NCBI GenBank assembly: GCA_016841965.1
Contig: JAEANN010000030.1
Span: 1 to 64,000, forward strand
DNA: 64,000 nt
From: Candidatus Roseilinea mizusawaensis
GTDB lineage: Bacteria; Chloroflexota; Anaerolineae; J036; Brachytrichaceae
Direction: 5' to 3'
The translations under genes were made by a program, and so were the position numbers. This document shows positions 1 to 7,601 of the stretch, in pieces. The notes under the pieces were generated by a model. It was not told the origin of the DNA, did no database searches, and saw only the letters and a list, made by a program, of their open reading frames with translations. Each line of letters begins with the position of its first letter. Position 1 is the stretch's first letter.

Positions 1-507
1 CGCACCATTGCGAATGGCGCAGGTGTGATAATAGGCGGCCGCGACGGCCGTCACGCCGGCGCTCATGCCGGTGACGCTGACCGGCGTGCTGCGATTGATC
101 GTCGTCCCGTCGCCGAGCTGGCCGTAGTCGTTATCCCCCCAGCACAGCAGCGCGCCGGCGCGAATGGCGCAGGTGTGCGCACCGCCGGCCGAGAAGGTGA
201 CGGCGCCGCCGGCCTGGTCGTGGGCGGGCGCTGCCGGAGCCAGCGGCGCTGTCGGAGCCAGCGGCGCTGCCGGGGCCATGGGGGCGGCCCGCTGTGGCGC
301 GCTGCGGGGCGGGCCGGCCACTGCCGGGGCGGCCACTGCCGGGGCGGCCGGCGCTGCGCGCCGTGGCGCACGCTGCAGAGAGACTGCCTGTGCGGTTGAT
401 GGCATGGCCGCGCCACCAAACAGACTCATCACCAACACCGCCTGTGCGGATAACTGCAACAGCCGGCCCCGCTGCCTCGCGTAGTGTGAAGTCGCTTTGG
501 ATGTCAT
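1..507 (-). CDS. Exported RCC1-repeat protein, 5' part only
   Basis: The gene runs off the left edge; 169 codons are visible. ATG at 507 is preceded by an AGGAG site six bases upstream. Residues 1-41 form a signal peptide (basic start, hydrophobic core, AQA cleavage motif near 39-41). Residues about 45-90 are an Ala/Pro-rich linker built from short DNA repeats: an 18-bp unit twice (235-270) and a 15-bp unit twice (316-345). After it come two starts of RCC1-type beta-propeller repeats, recognisable as HTCAIR, then LLCWGDNDYGQLGDGT, then HTCAIR again. RCC1-like repeats in bacteria form seven-bladed propellers in secreted proteins; the binding partner is unknown. The family call is firm, the role is not. 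Confidence 0.85.
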   Translation of the reverse strand, partial: MTSKATSHYARQRGRLLQLSAQAVLVMSLFGGAAMPSTAQAVSLQRAPRRAAPAAPAVAAPAVAGPPRSAPQRAAPMAPAAPLAPTAPLAPAAPAHDQAGGAVTFSAGGAHTCAIRAGALLCWGDNDYGQLGDGTTINRSTPVSVTGMSAGVTAVAAAYYHTCAIRNGA

Positions 508-601
508 TTGATTGCTCCTGGAATGTGTGTATGTAAAAATTGCTAATAGTTGTATGAAAAGTTTGACGACTGGGGGTGTCGGCGTTTAAGCGTCTTACTT
601 G

Positions 602-629
602 ATTATAGGGTGATATTCTGCGTTGTCAA
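602..629 (-). promoter_or_regulatory. Near-consensus sigma70/SigA promoter for the RCC1 gene
   Basis: On the minus strand TTGACA (624-629) and TATAAT (602-607) are both perfect and separated by 16 bp. Transcription would begin near 595, giving a leader of about 88 nt that carries the AGGAG site of the RCC1-repeat gene. This is the strongest promoter match in the window. Confidence 0.8.
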
Positions 630-638
630 CTAGTACGT

Positions 639-653
639 AACCGGTAACCGGTT
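639..653. promoter_or_regulatory. Possible operator: repeated ACCGGT palindrome
   Basis: AACCGGTAACCGGTT holds two copies of the palindrome ACCGGT seven bases apart, about 10 bp upstream of the -35 box at 624-629. The position and symmetry suit an activator or repressor site for the RCC1-repeat gene. No regulator is identified, so this is inference. Confidence 0.3.
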
Positions 654-700
654 GTCGGGGCAATCGCGCGTTGATTATTTAAGTGGGCGAGGCTGGCAAC

Positions 701-1266
701 TGGACCACCCCCGATTTTGTGGATAAGGAGACAAGTTACCATGTCACATAATGGGAGAGAGCAGACGAGGCTTTACGCGAGAATTCAGAGCAGATGCCGT
801 GCGGTTGAGCGCACGCGACGACAAGCCGATTTGCCAACTGGCGGCCGATCTCGGCATCCATCCGAAGATGCTGTATCGGTGGGGACGCGAGATGCGAGAG
901 AGCCGCACAGCCAGGACGCGCTTTGCGCCGGGTAACGATCGCGCGCGCGATGAAGCGTTGGCACAACTCAAGCGCGAGTTGGCGCAAGTCAAATTGGAGC
1001 GCGACATCGAGGTGCATGCCGGCAGCAATCAACGGTTTGGCGCATACAAGGTGTATCGCAAGCTCACGCAGTTGGGTTGGTGGTGTGGCCGGCATCGTGT
1101 GGCACGCTTGATGCGCCAATACGGGCTGCAATCCTGGCGTGTGGCGCGCTTCAACGTGACGACACGTTCGCAGCACAATCGGCCAGTCGCACCAAATGTG
1201 TTGAACTGTGAGTTCAGCGCGCAGCAGCCGAACAGGAAGTGGGTGAGCGACATCACCGACAGGTGA
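701..1266 (+). mobile_element. Decayed IS3-family insertion sequence remnant
   Basis: The left end looks like an IS3-family terminal repeat (TGGACCACCC at 701, then CCGATTTTGTGGA), followed by an AAGGAG site (725-730) and the transposase reading frame. No matching right inverted repeat could be found after 1266, where the catalytic core is lost. The next gene starts within 50 bp, so the right part of the element was deleted. Confidence 0.6.
751..1266 (+). pseudogene. IS3 transposase remnant (OrfA-OrfB internal-deletion fusion)
   Basis: The 171-residue frame joins two incomplete proteins. Residues 1-70 match the helix-turn-helix OrfA of IS3 elements (FTREFRADAVRL, LGIHPKMLYRW). From about residue 92 it continues as the middle of OrfB (FGAYKVYRKL, RHRVARLMRQYGLQ), up to NRKWVSDIT, which contains the first catalytic Asp of the DDE integrase core; then a stop follows. 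The OrfA C-terminus, OrfB N-terminus and most of the catalytic domain are missing, so it cannot transpose. The good Shine-Dalgarno at 725-730 suits the ATG at 741, which is in another frame, suggesting a frameshift as well. Confidence 0.75.
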
Positions 1267-1314
1267 CTTGCGCCGCCGGCAGGAAGCACAGGAAGATAGG
1301 ATTGCGCAGCGCGC

Positions 1315-2559
1315 CTACCACAGCGATAACTGGCGCGCCGGCGGCCTGCCGTTTAGCAGGATGTAAGGTGCGGCGCGCCGGACGATCACGCCCAGCGCCT
1401 TCAGGTCGCGCAGATCGCGCAAGGTGTGGCGCCGGCGTGCTGCGAGCACCGCTTCGGCGCCTTGCGGCCCAATGCCGGGCACGCGCAGCAGTGTCTGCCG
1501 GTCGGCGCGGTTGATCTCTACCGGCGCTTCGCTCAAATGGGCTTGCGCCCAGGCGACCTTGGGGTCAACATCCAGTGGGAGATTGCCGGCCTGGGTAAAC
1601 GGCAATTCCTCCAGCCCGAAGCCATAGTCGCGCAGCAGGAACGAGGATTGATAGAGGCGAAACTCGCGCCAGGGGGTCTCGGCCGGCCGGCTCTCCAAAG
1701 GGGTGTCGGGCACCGGGTGAAAGGCGGAGAAGTACGCCCGCGCCAGGCGCACCTGCTTGTGCAGCGCCTCGGTGGTGCTGAGCAGCTCCAGGTCAGTCTC
1801 GCCGGCCCCGCCTACAACAAACTGCGTGGTGGTCGAAGGCCATCTGCCATTCCAGCCCAGGCGGGCCGGCTGCGTGCGGCGAATCTCCTCGACCCAGCGC
1901 AAGGGTTGCACCAGCTCCTCGGTGAACTCCTTGAGCGGGGCAAGCGCCGCCAGCCGCTGTGTGTTTGGGGCTTCGAGATTGATCGACACGCGATCGGCCA
2001 GTTGCATGGCGCGCTCGACCTGCGCGCGCTCGGCGCCGGGCATGATCTTCAAATGGATGTAGCCTTTGAATCCCAGCTTGAAGCGCAGCACTTCGGCGAC
2101 GGCAATCAGCCTGTCCTGGATGCGTGCGCCGCCGTTGATGATGCCCGAGCTAAGGAAAAGCCCTTCGGCGACTTTTGCGCGTTGCAGGCTCAGGAACGCC
2201 TGCGCCATTTCATCCGGCTTGAACGTCACGCGCCGGAAATCGCGGCCGGCGCGAAATGGGCAGTAGAAGCAATTGCGTTCGCAGGCCGAGGTGAGCAGCG
2301 TCTTGAGCAGGGCGATGCGCTTGCCGCCCGGCATAGCGGCATAGCTCACGCCCAGCGCGCGCTTTTTGTCGTCGGAGAGAGCGGGCGCGACGGCGGGTGC
2401 GGCGTAGCGCGCAGACTCATCAGCCGGCCGGCGTAGCTCGTGTGCCGAGTGGCCGCACGGTGTGCCGCTGTGCGTGTTGCCGATGGGTGGCCGGTAGTCT
2501 TCCGCCGGCTCCAGGCCCATGTGCTCGGACACTGTTCTCAACTTGTCCACTGTGTCCAT
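1315..2559 (-). CDS. Radical SAM protein, putative DNA modification/repair family, with C-terminal helix-hairpin-helix
   Basis: The 414-residue protein has a radical-SAM cluster motif CERNCFYC (Cys93, Cys97, Cys100) that would bind a 4Fe-4S cluster and S-adenosylmethionine. The C-terminal part (about 350-400: VEINRADRQTLLRVPGIGP) is a helix-hairpin-helix DNA-binding fold. This architecture is that of the family annotated as putative DNA modification/repair radical SAM protein, whose reaction is not established. The usual companion gene (a small SAM-linked DNA metabolism protein) is not adjacent. ATG at 2559 is preferred over the upstream ATG at 2589, because a TATAAT box lies between them. 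A LexA-type palindrome overlaps that promoter, fitting a DNA-damage role. Confidence 0.8.
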   Translation of the reverse strand: MDTVDKLRTVSEHMGLEPAEDYRPPIGNTHSGTPCGHSAHELRRPADESARYAAPAVAPALSDDKKRALGVSYAAMPGGKRIALLKTLLTSACERNCFYCPFRAGRDFRRVTFKPDEMAQAFLSLQRAKVAEGLFLSSGIINGGARIQDRLIAVAEVLRFKLGFKGYIHLKIMPGAERAQVERAMQLADRVSINLEAPNTQRLAALAPLKEFTEELVQPLRWVEEIRRTQPARLGWNGRWPSTTTQFVVGGAGETDLELLSTTEALHKQVRLARAYFSAFHPVPDTPLESRPAETPWREFRLYQSSFLLRDYGFGLEELPFTQAGNLPLDVDPKVAWAQAHLSEAPVEINRADRQTLLRVPGIGPQGAEAVLAARRRHTLRDLRDLKALGVIVRRAAPYILLNGRPPARQLSLW

Positions 2560-2565
2560 GCCCCG

Positions 2566-2571
2566 ATTATA
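2566..2571 (-). promoter_or_regulatory. -10 box of the radical SAM gene; likely leaderless transcript
   Basis: Minus-strand TATAAT ends six bases before the ATG at 2559, so transcription would begin at or within a base or two of the start codon. No convincing -35 hexamer is seen. Position alone supports the call. Confidence 0.5.
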
Positions 2572-2584
2572 GAACAAAAGTTCT
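2571..2584. promoter_or_regulatory. Putative LexA (SOS) box
   Basis: AGAACAAAAGTTCT is a perfect inverted repeat with the form GAAC-N4-GTTC, the core of LexA/DinR boxes in Gram-positive bacteria and several other phyla. It directly abuts the -10 box of the radical-SAM gene, where a bound repressor would block RNA polymerase. The match is visible; regulation by LexA is inferred. Confidence 0.55.
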
Positions 2585-2682
2585 GGCATCCTTCACCCGA
2601 TCATCTCCCTGCACCTCCGCTCCCTGGCGCTTGCCTGTATCGATCCTGGTGCTATAGTCATTCACGCATCAGGAGGCGCACT

Positions 2683-3816
2683 ATGGTGGAAGTTCTTCGC
2701 CGCATCATTGCCCTGGCGTGTCTGTTGAGCGCGATTGCCTCTGCGCTTGCCCCACAGCCTGTTTTGCTCCGCTTTGGCTCCATCGATTTTGCCGAACGGC
2801 AAAAAAAATCGTGGTTTGAAGATGAGCGGACCATGCCGCTCGAAGACTTCATTGCCCGCGAGACGAAAGACCGGCTGATTGCGCTTCAGGGCGCGCCGTG
2901 GATCGACTTCTTCAACCGTTTTGAGTCGGCGGTCTCTGGTGAGACAGCAGCCTGGCAAAGCCGGCTGAATGTCGGCTGGTCTGCTGGCACGCTGGTGTAC
3001 TTCCGGCCTGATGAACCCTGGGCTCGCGACATTGTGCCGGCCTTGAACGATGATCACCCCTTCAACTACCTTGCACTGGCCGATCCTTCAGGCATGCGCT
3101 ATCTCACGGTCACCTGGTTGCGGCCCAGAGACATGCTGGACGATGCGCCGCCCGGCCTGCTCTATCCCTGGCGCTCCTACAGCCTGTGGCTAGCCTTGAT
3201 CGGGCTGGCAGCGTACATCCTGTTGCCGCGCCGCAAACGCGATCCGCAGGCGCTGGTCTACTCGACTGCGCGCGCGGTCGTGCTGCCGGACATTCTGGGT
3301 CTGTTTCTGGCCGGCTTCTTCTTCGCGCTGCCGTTCTGGATTGTGCCGGCCAATGAGGCCAACCCCGATGTGCTAAACCCCGAGGGCGGGTGGGTGATTC
3401 TCACTCTGGTGCTGTGGGCGTTTGCGGCAGCCGGCGTTGTCATTCTCGCTATTGCCGCGCGCGATGCGGCCTTCTCCATCCTGCCCGGCCCCGATGCCGT
3501 CACTGTGACAACCTGGCGCGGGACAACGCGCTATCCCTATGCTGACATGCAGATCGCGCGGCTCTATGTGCGCCGCGCTTCAAAAGGGTGGATCGGCCTG
3601 GGGCTACTCGCCACCCTGTTGAACTGGCGGGCTGCCAGCCCAACACTGCTGCTGGCTACAAATGAATCGCGCGGCATCGAGATTGCCATGCGCAATGGTC
3701 GCGTGTGGCGGGTGGCCATCGATGCGCTTGAGGGGCTTGACCGTTTGCTCGATCGGCTGCGCGATCAAGGCGTGCAGATCGATCCGGCACTCCAACAACA
3801 TCTACAGCAACGCTAA
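2683..3816 (+). CDS. Multi-pass membrane protein of unknown function
   Basis: The 377-residue protein starts at ATG 2683 behind an AGGAGG site; the longer open frame upstream has no such site. It begins with a signal-anchor-like stretch (RRIIALACLLSAIASALA). A soluble outer segment of about 130 residues follows, then hydrophobic helices near 170 (YSLWLALIGLAAYILLP), 210 (ILGLFLAGFFFALPFWIV) and 245 (VILTLVLWAFAAAGVVILAIA). The C-terminal 120 residues look like a small beta-rich domain that could resemble a PH fold (VTVTTWRGTTRYPYADMQI). No family is recognised. It lies 12 bp before the first zinc-ribbon gene and is probably co-transcribed with it. Confidence 0.7.
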   Translation: MVEVLRRIIALACLLSAIASALAPQPVLLRFGSIDFAERQKKSWFEDERTMPLEDFIARETKDRLIALQGAPWIDFFNRFESAVSGETAAWQSRLNVGWSAGTLVYFRPDEPWARDIVPALNDDHPFNYLALADPSGMRYLTVTWLRPRDMLDDAPPGLLYPWRSYSLWLALIGLAAYILLPRRKRDPQALVYSTARAVVLPDILGLFLAGFFFALPFWIVPANEANPDVLNPEGGWVILTLVLWAFAAAGVVILAIAARDAAFSILPGPDAVTVTTWRGTTRYPYADMQIARLYVRRASKGWIGLGLLATLLNWRAASPTLLLATNESRGIEIAMRNGRVWRVAIDALEGLDRLLDRLRDQGVQIDPALQQHLQQR

Positions 3817-3828
3817 GGAGATACTGCC

Positions 3829-4458
3829 ATGAGCACATCTGCCAGTTTTTGCAGCCAATGTGGCGCGCCGCTGACACCGGCCGCGCGCTTTTGCGGCCAA
3901 TGTGGTCAACCCGTCGGCGCAGCAACTGCGCCGGCCTCTGTTGCCCCTCCCATGACAAATCCGGCTCCGGCGCCGGCTGCCTCGGCCGAGCCGGTGCTGG
4001 GCTTCGTGCCCACCGTGCAGCGCCGCAGCGGTTTCATGGGCTTGAAAGCAGAGGCGTTCACGGTCATGGTCACGCCGGCGCGCTTGGTGTTCATTCCAAT
4101 CGGCAGCGATGAAATGAAACAGGCCGTGGCCGAAGCGCGTGATCGGGCGAAGCAGGCCGGCAAGGGGTTCTTCGGCCAATGGGGCGCGCAACTGGCCTGG
4201 CTGGGCATTTTGCACGAACGGTTGGTCGCCACGCCCATCGAGACGCTGCTGACCTCGCGCCCCGGCAGTTTCTTCATTGCCCTCTCCATCATCAAGCGGG
4301 TCAAGATCGACGTAGACTTGGGGGATGAGGACAGCCCCTCTACGACGCGCCTGGTCATCGAAACGCACGCCGGCAAGCACTCGTATGAGTTGACCTCCGG
4401 TGGTTCCAGAGAAGTCAAGGCCCTGCTGAAGCAGGCGCTCGGTGACATTGTGAAGTGA
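3829..4458 (+). CDS. Double zinc-ribbon protein with C-terminal domain of unknown function
   Basis: The 209-residue protein opens with two CxxC pairs (FCSQCGAPL and FCGQCGQPV, residues 8-25), a typical zinc-ribbon/DZR module. A Pro/Ala linker of about 25 residues follows. Residues 60-209 form a domain with no membrane segment that alternates beta-like and helical stretches (GFMGLKAEAFTVMVTPARLVFIPI; RPGSFFIALSIIKRVKIDVDLG), which may be PH-like. An AAGGAG site lies in front of ATG 3829. The next gene carries an almost identical zinc ribbon, so the pair arose by duplication of that module. Function unknown. Confidence 0.75.
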   Translation: MSTSASFCSQCGAPLTPAARFCGQCGQPVGAATAPASVAPPMTNPAPAPAASAEPVLGFVPTVQRRSGFMGLKAEAFTVMVTPARLVFIPIGSDEMKQAVAEARDRAKQAGKGFFGQWGAQLAWLGILHERLVATPIETLLTSRPGSFFIALSIIKRVKIDVDLGDEDSPSTTRLVIETHAGKHSYELTSGGSREVKALLKQALGDIVK

Positions 4459-4466
4459 GGATATCG

Positions 4467-5321
4467 ATGAGCACATCTCCCAAATTCTGCGCGCACTGCG
4501 GCGCACCCTTGACTCCCAACAGCCGCTTTTGTGAGCATTGCGGGCAGCCTGTTGCCCCGACGCAGTCTGCTTCCCCTCAAGCGCCGACGATGATGCCCGC
4601 TGCCGCGCCGCTGGTGATGATGCCCGCTCAGGCGCCGCCCCAGGCGCCGCCCCAGGCGCCGCCGCGCAAGAGCCGCGCCGGTTGCGTGATCGGCATTCTG
4701 CTGGCGTTGTTGGTTTTGTGTTGCATTGCGCCGGTGGCAGGCGGCTTGATCTTCTTCAGGTTCAGCGACGCCGGGCGCGCCATTGTGCCGACCCTGGAGG
4801 CGATGGCGACTGAGATGGCAGGGCTGTCGGCGCCTGACTCGCCGCCGGCAGCGAGGACAACGTCTCTTGCCGATGCGCTATCGGGCAACGATCAGGCGAC
4901 TGACACGCCGCGCCCGGTTGCCGATGGAGAATCGAGTCTGCCGATCGGCTCGGGCAACCGCGCGGTGGCCGATGCTGTCGCTCAGGACTTCGTTGGCGAC
5001 TGGGAAGTCGTCACTGCGCAGGAGGGAGACGGCACGCAACGCGACGATCTGATCGGCGAACAGATTCGTCTGATGTTGTCCGATGACGGCGAAACCATCC
5101 TGGGTGTGGAACTGCCTTACGAGGGGCCAACCGAGCCGGGCCTCTGGTTGAAAGCTGTCGGCGAGCGTTCGGCTGCCGGCGAGCTGATCGACACGGATCC
5201 AACGGTCACCGTCACTGCCACGCTTTCCGAAGACGGCCAGCAACTGGAGATGACGATGGGCACATCCACTCCGGAAGTGTCGCTCACATTTCAGCGCATC
5301 GGCGCAGGGGATGGGCAGTGA
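4467..5321 (+). CDS. Zinc-ribbon, single-pass membrane protein with extracytoplasmic beta domain
   Basis: The 284-residue protein starts MSTSPKFCAHCGAPL, closely matching the N-terminus of the preceding protein, and has two CxxC pairs (residues 8-25). A proline-rich linker contains three copies of a 12-bp DNA repeat (4629-4664) coding QAPP. One membrane helix follows (residues about 75-100, CVIGILLALLVLCCIAPVAG). The remaining 180 residues should lie outside the membrane and end in a lipocalin-like beta domain (FVGDWEVVT near 180, EDGQQLEMTMG near 260). ATG 4467 is chosen over GTG 4455 because GTGAGG serves as its ribosome site. It overlaps the next gene by 4 bp. Confidence 0.75.
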   Translation: MSTSPKFCAHCGAPLTPNSRFCEHCGQPVAPTQSASPQAPTMMPAAAPLVMMPAQAPPQAPPQAPPRKSRAGCVIGILLALLVLCCIAPVAGGLIFFRFSDAGRAIVPTLEAMATEMAGLSAPDSPPAARTTSLADALSGNDQATDTPRPVADGESSLPIGSGNRAVADAVAQDFVGDWEVVTAQEGDGTQRDDLIGEQIRLMLSDDGETILGVELPYEGPTEPGLWLKAVGERSAAGELIDTDPTVTVTATLSEDGQQLEMTMGTSTPEVSLTFQRIGAGDGQ

Positions 5322-5830
5322 CCGTCATGCGCGTCGAGTTGCTGCCCATGACGCGCCGCGATGACGCCCTGTTGCGCAACCTGTTTCAGCTCTATCTGTA
5401 TGACTTCAGCGAGTTCATGGGTTGGGATGTGGATGCGCGCGGGCGCTTTGATGAATCTGATCTGAACGGGTGTTGGGATGACCCGCGCCGGCATCAGTAT
5501 CTGATTCGCGCCGATGGGCAGCCGGCCGGCTTCGTGATGATCGACGAAGTCGCTCAGTCCATCCTGACCGGCCAGCACAATGTCATTTTGATGCGCGAAT
5601 TCTTTGTGTTGCGCGCGTATCGCCGGCAGGGGGTGGGGCGCATCGCCGCCTGCCGCGCATTCGAGTTGTTCCCCGGCCAATGGGAAGTATTCCAGTTGCA
5701 GCAGAATGTCATCGCCCAGGCGTTCTGGCGCAGGGTGATTGGCCAGTACACCGCCGGGCGCTTTGTCGAGATGACGTGCGGCGAGCCGGGCTGGCGGGGT
5801 GTGATGCAGACGTTCGATAACCGGTGGTGA
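5318..5830 (+). CDS. GNAT-family N-acetyltransferase
   Basis: The 170-residue protein has the GNAT acetyl-CoA binding motif (FFVLRAYRRQGVGR, residues about 90-103, matching R/Q-x-x-G-x-G/A) and the following helix (AACRAFELFPG). Homologues transfer acetyl groups to amines of small molecules or proteins; the substrate is not predictable here. GTG at 5318 overlaps the upstream stop codon (GTGA), indicating translational coupling; an in-frame ATG at 5327 is the alternative start. Confidence 0.8.
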   Translation: MTVMRVELLPMTRRDDALLRNLFQLYLYDFSEFMGWDVDARGRFDESDLNGCWDDPRRHQYLIRADGQPAGFVMIDEVAQSILTGQHNVILMREFFVLRAYRRQGVGRIAACRAFELFPGQWEVFQLQQNVIAQAFWRRVIGQYTAGRFVEMTCGEPGWRGVMQTFDNRW

Positions 5831-5902
5831 CCGTCGGGACGCATGATTTCATCGAGATCGATTGTGCCCGTAAGATGATCCACGTTTGATTCTTTCTCTG
5901 AT

Positions 5903-6502
5903 ATGGGGTTGCTCTTCCTGCAAGGCGCGGCGCTCGGATTCTCTGCGGCCGCATCCCCCGGCCCGTTCCAGGCGTATCTGATGTCGCAGGCGTTGCAGCT
6001 TGGCTGGCGACGCGCCTGGCCGGCTGCCTTTGCCCCCCTGCTCAGCGACGGGCCGATCATCGCGCTGGTCGCGCTCGTGTTGATGCAGGCTCCGGCCGGC
6101 CTGCTGCGCGCGCTACAACTGGCCGGCGGCGCGTTCCTGTTGTATCTGGCCTATGGCGCAGTCAAACGCCTGCGCGCTGTGGCGCCAACGCCGGCCTCGG
6201 CGCAACAAGGCGTATTGAAAGCGGCCCTGGCGAATGTGCTCAGCCCCGGCCCCTGGATTTTCTGGAGCACCGTGGGCGGCCCCATTCTGGCGCGCGCCTG
6301 GGCCATCTCGCCGGGGCATAGCGCGCTTTTTCTGCTCGGCTTCTATGCCGTGATGGTGGGTGTGTTGCTGGGGATAATCGGCTTGTTTGCGGCCTCGACG
6401 CGCATGGGGCCGGCTTTCACGCGCGCCCTGGGCGCGCTCTCGGCGCTGGCGCTGGCCGGCTTTGGCCTGTATCAGATTGTCGCCGGCCTGTCTGGCCTGT
6501 AG
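5903..6502 (+). CDS. LysE/RhtB-family amino acid exporter
   Basis: The 199-residue inner-membrane protein has about six hydrophobic helices and the family's N-terminal signature, where an ASPGPFQAYL segment follows the first helix (compare SPGP in LysE/RhtB proteins). The family exports lysine, threonine, homoserine lactone and related compounds driven by proton motive force; the substrate is unknown. No clear Shine-Dalgarno precedes ATG 5903. A strong hairpin follows directly after the stop, so this gene ends the transcription unit begun at 2683. Confidence 0.85.
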   Translation: MGLLFLQGAALGFSAAASPGPFQAYLMSQALQLGWRRAWPAAFAPLLSDGPIIALVALVLMQAPAGLLRALQLAGGAFLLYLAYGAVKRLRAVAPTPASAQQGVLKAALANVLSPGPWIFWSTVGGPILARAWAISPGHSALFLLGFYAVMVGVLLGIIGLFAASTRMGPAFTRALGALSALALAGFGLYQIVAGLSGL

Positions 6503-6525
6503 GGGCAAGCTGCTGGGCTTGCCCC
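6502..6525 (+). terminator. Hairpin terminator after the LysE gene
   Basis: GGGGCAAGC (6502-6510), a six-base loop and GCTTGCCCC (6517-6525) form a perfect 9-bp stem that begins within the stop codon of the LysE gene. There is no long T tract, only TTG, so termination may be partial. Confidence 0.5.
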
Positions 6526-6592
6526 TTGCCGATGGTCCCGCCTCTTTGATATACACTCGCCCTACAAATCGCGATCTCTGGAGAATCAGAAC

Positions 6593-7564
6593 ATGCCGCT
6601 CTTTGATCTACCCCTCGAACAACTCAAGACCTATCGCCCCGATCGCGTCGAGCAGCCCGATTTCGACGCCTTCTGGCAAACTACTCTGGCCGAGGCGCGC
6701 CAACATCCGCTCGATGCGATCTTCGAGCAGGTCAATTACGGGTTGCAGGCGCAGGAAACATTCGATGTGACCTTCAACGGCTTCGGCGGGCAGCCGGTCA
6801 AAGCGTGGCTGTTGTTGCCGCGCCGGCGCTCTGGCCCGTTGCCATGCGTGGTCGAGTACATCGGCTACGGCGGCGGGCGCGGCTTCCCGACCGACTGGCT
6901 GTTGTGGAGCAGCGTGGGGTTCGCGCACCTGGTCATGGATACGCGCGGGCAGGGCAGCAGTTGGTTGTTTGGCGCGACGCCCGATCTGTATGGCCAGGGC
7001 GGCAATCCCTCTATTCCCGGCTTCATGACGCAGGGCATCCTCGATCCGCAGCACTACTACTACCGGCGTGTCTTCACCGATGCCGTGCGCGCCATCGAAG
7101 CGGCCCGCAGTCATCCGGCTGTCGACCCCGACCGCATCGCCGTGGCCGGCGGCAGTCAGGGCGGCGGTATCACCATCGCGGCGGCCGGCCTCGAGCCGGC
7201 GGTGCAAGCGGCCCTGCCGGATGTTCCGTTCCTGTGTCACTACCGCCGCGCCACCGAACTGGTGGACACCGCGCCCTACAACGAGATCACGCGCTTCTGC
7301 CTGACGCACCGCGACAAGATCGAAACGGTCTTCCGCACCTTGTCCTACTTCGATGGGGTGAACCTGGCCGCGCGCGCGACGGCCACGGCTTTGTTCTCGG
7401 TCGGCCTGATGGATCAGGTCTGCCCGCCGTCCACCATCTATGCCGCCTACAATCACTGGGCCGGGCCGAAGGATATTCGCGTCTATCCTTACAACCAACA
7501 TGAGGGCGGGGGCGACTTCCACGTGATCGAGAAAGTGCGCTTTCTGACATCGCTGTGGCGGTAG
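6593..7564 (+). CDS. Acetylxylan esterase / cephalosporin-C deacetylase family (CE7)
   Basis: The 323-residue alpha/beta hydrolase matches carbohydrate esterase family 7. It has the nucleophile elbow GGSQGGG (Ser188), a probable catalytic Asp274 in LMDQVCPP and His303 in HEGGG, plus the family's RGQG element near 118-121. CE7 enzymes remove acetyl groups from xylo-oligosaccharides and other small esters, usually in the cytoplasm; there is no signal peptide here. A TGGAGAA site precedes the ATG. It stands next to a GH28 gene, so it probably acts on imported, acetylated plant oligosaccharides. Confidence 0.9.
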   Translation: MPLFDLPLEQLKTYRPDRVEQPDFDAFWQTTLAEARQHPLDAIFEQVNYGLQAQETFDVTFNGFGGQPVKAWLLLPRRRSGPLPCVVEYIGYGGGRGFPTDWLLWSSVGFAHLVMDTRGQGSSWLFGATPDLYGQGGNPSIPGFMTQGILDPQHYYYRRVFTDAVRAIEAARSHPAVDPDRIAVAGGSQGGGITIAAAGLEPAVQAALPDVPFLCHYRRATELVDTAPYNEITRFCLTHRDKIETVFRTLSYFDGVNLAARATATALFSVGLMDQVCPPSTIYAAYNHWAGPKDIRVYPYNQHEGGGDFHVIEKVRFLTSLWR

Positions 7565-7571
7565 CACCCAT

Positions 7572-7599
7572 CGTCAAGCGTCAATCGACACAAGTGACA
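7572..7599. repeat. Heptanucleotide repeat tract (4 degenerate units)
   Basis: CGTCAAG, CGTCAAT, CGACACA and AGTGACA follow each other with a 7-bp period just before the start of the GH28 gene. The unit CGTCAAT is the same as in the tract inside ccmA at 26512-26588. It is the weakest member of the set described here. Confidence 0.45.
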
Positions 7600-7601
7600 A
7601 G

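Noticed and set aside
5831-5902. Minus-strand peptide reading into the gap before the LysE gene
   Set aside because: The frame overlaps two real genes, has no ribosome site and no conserved feature.
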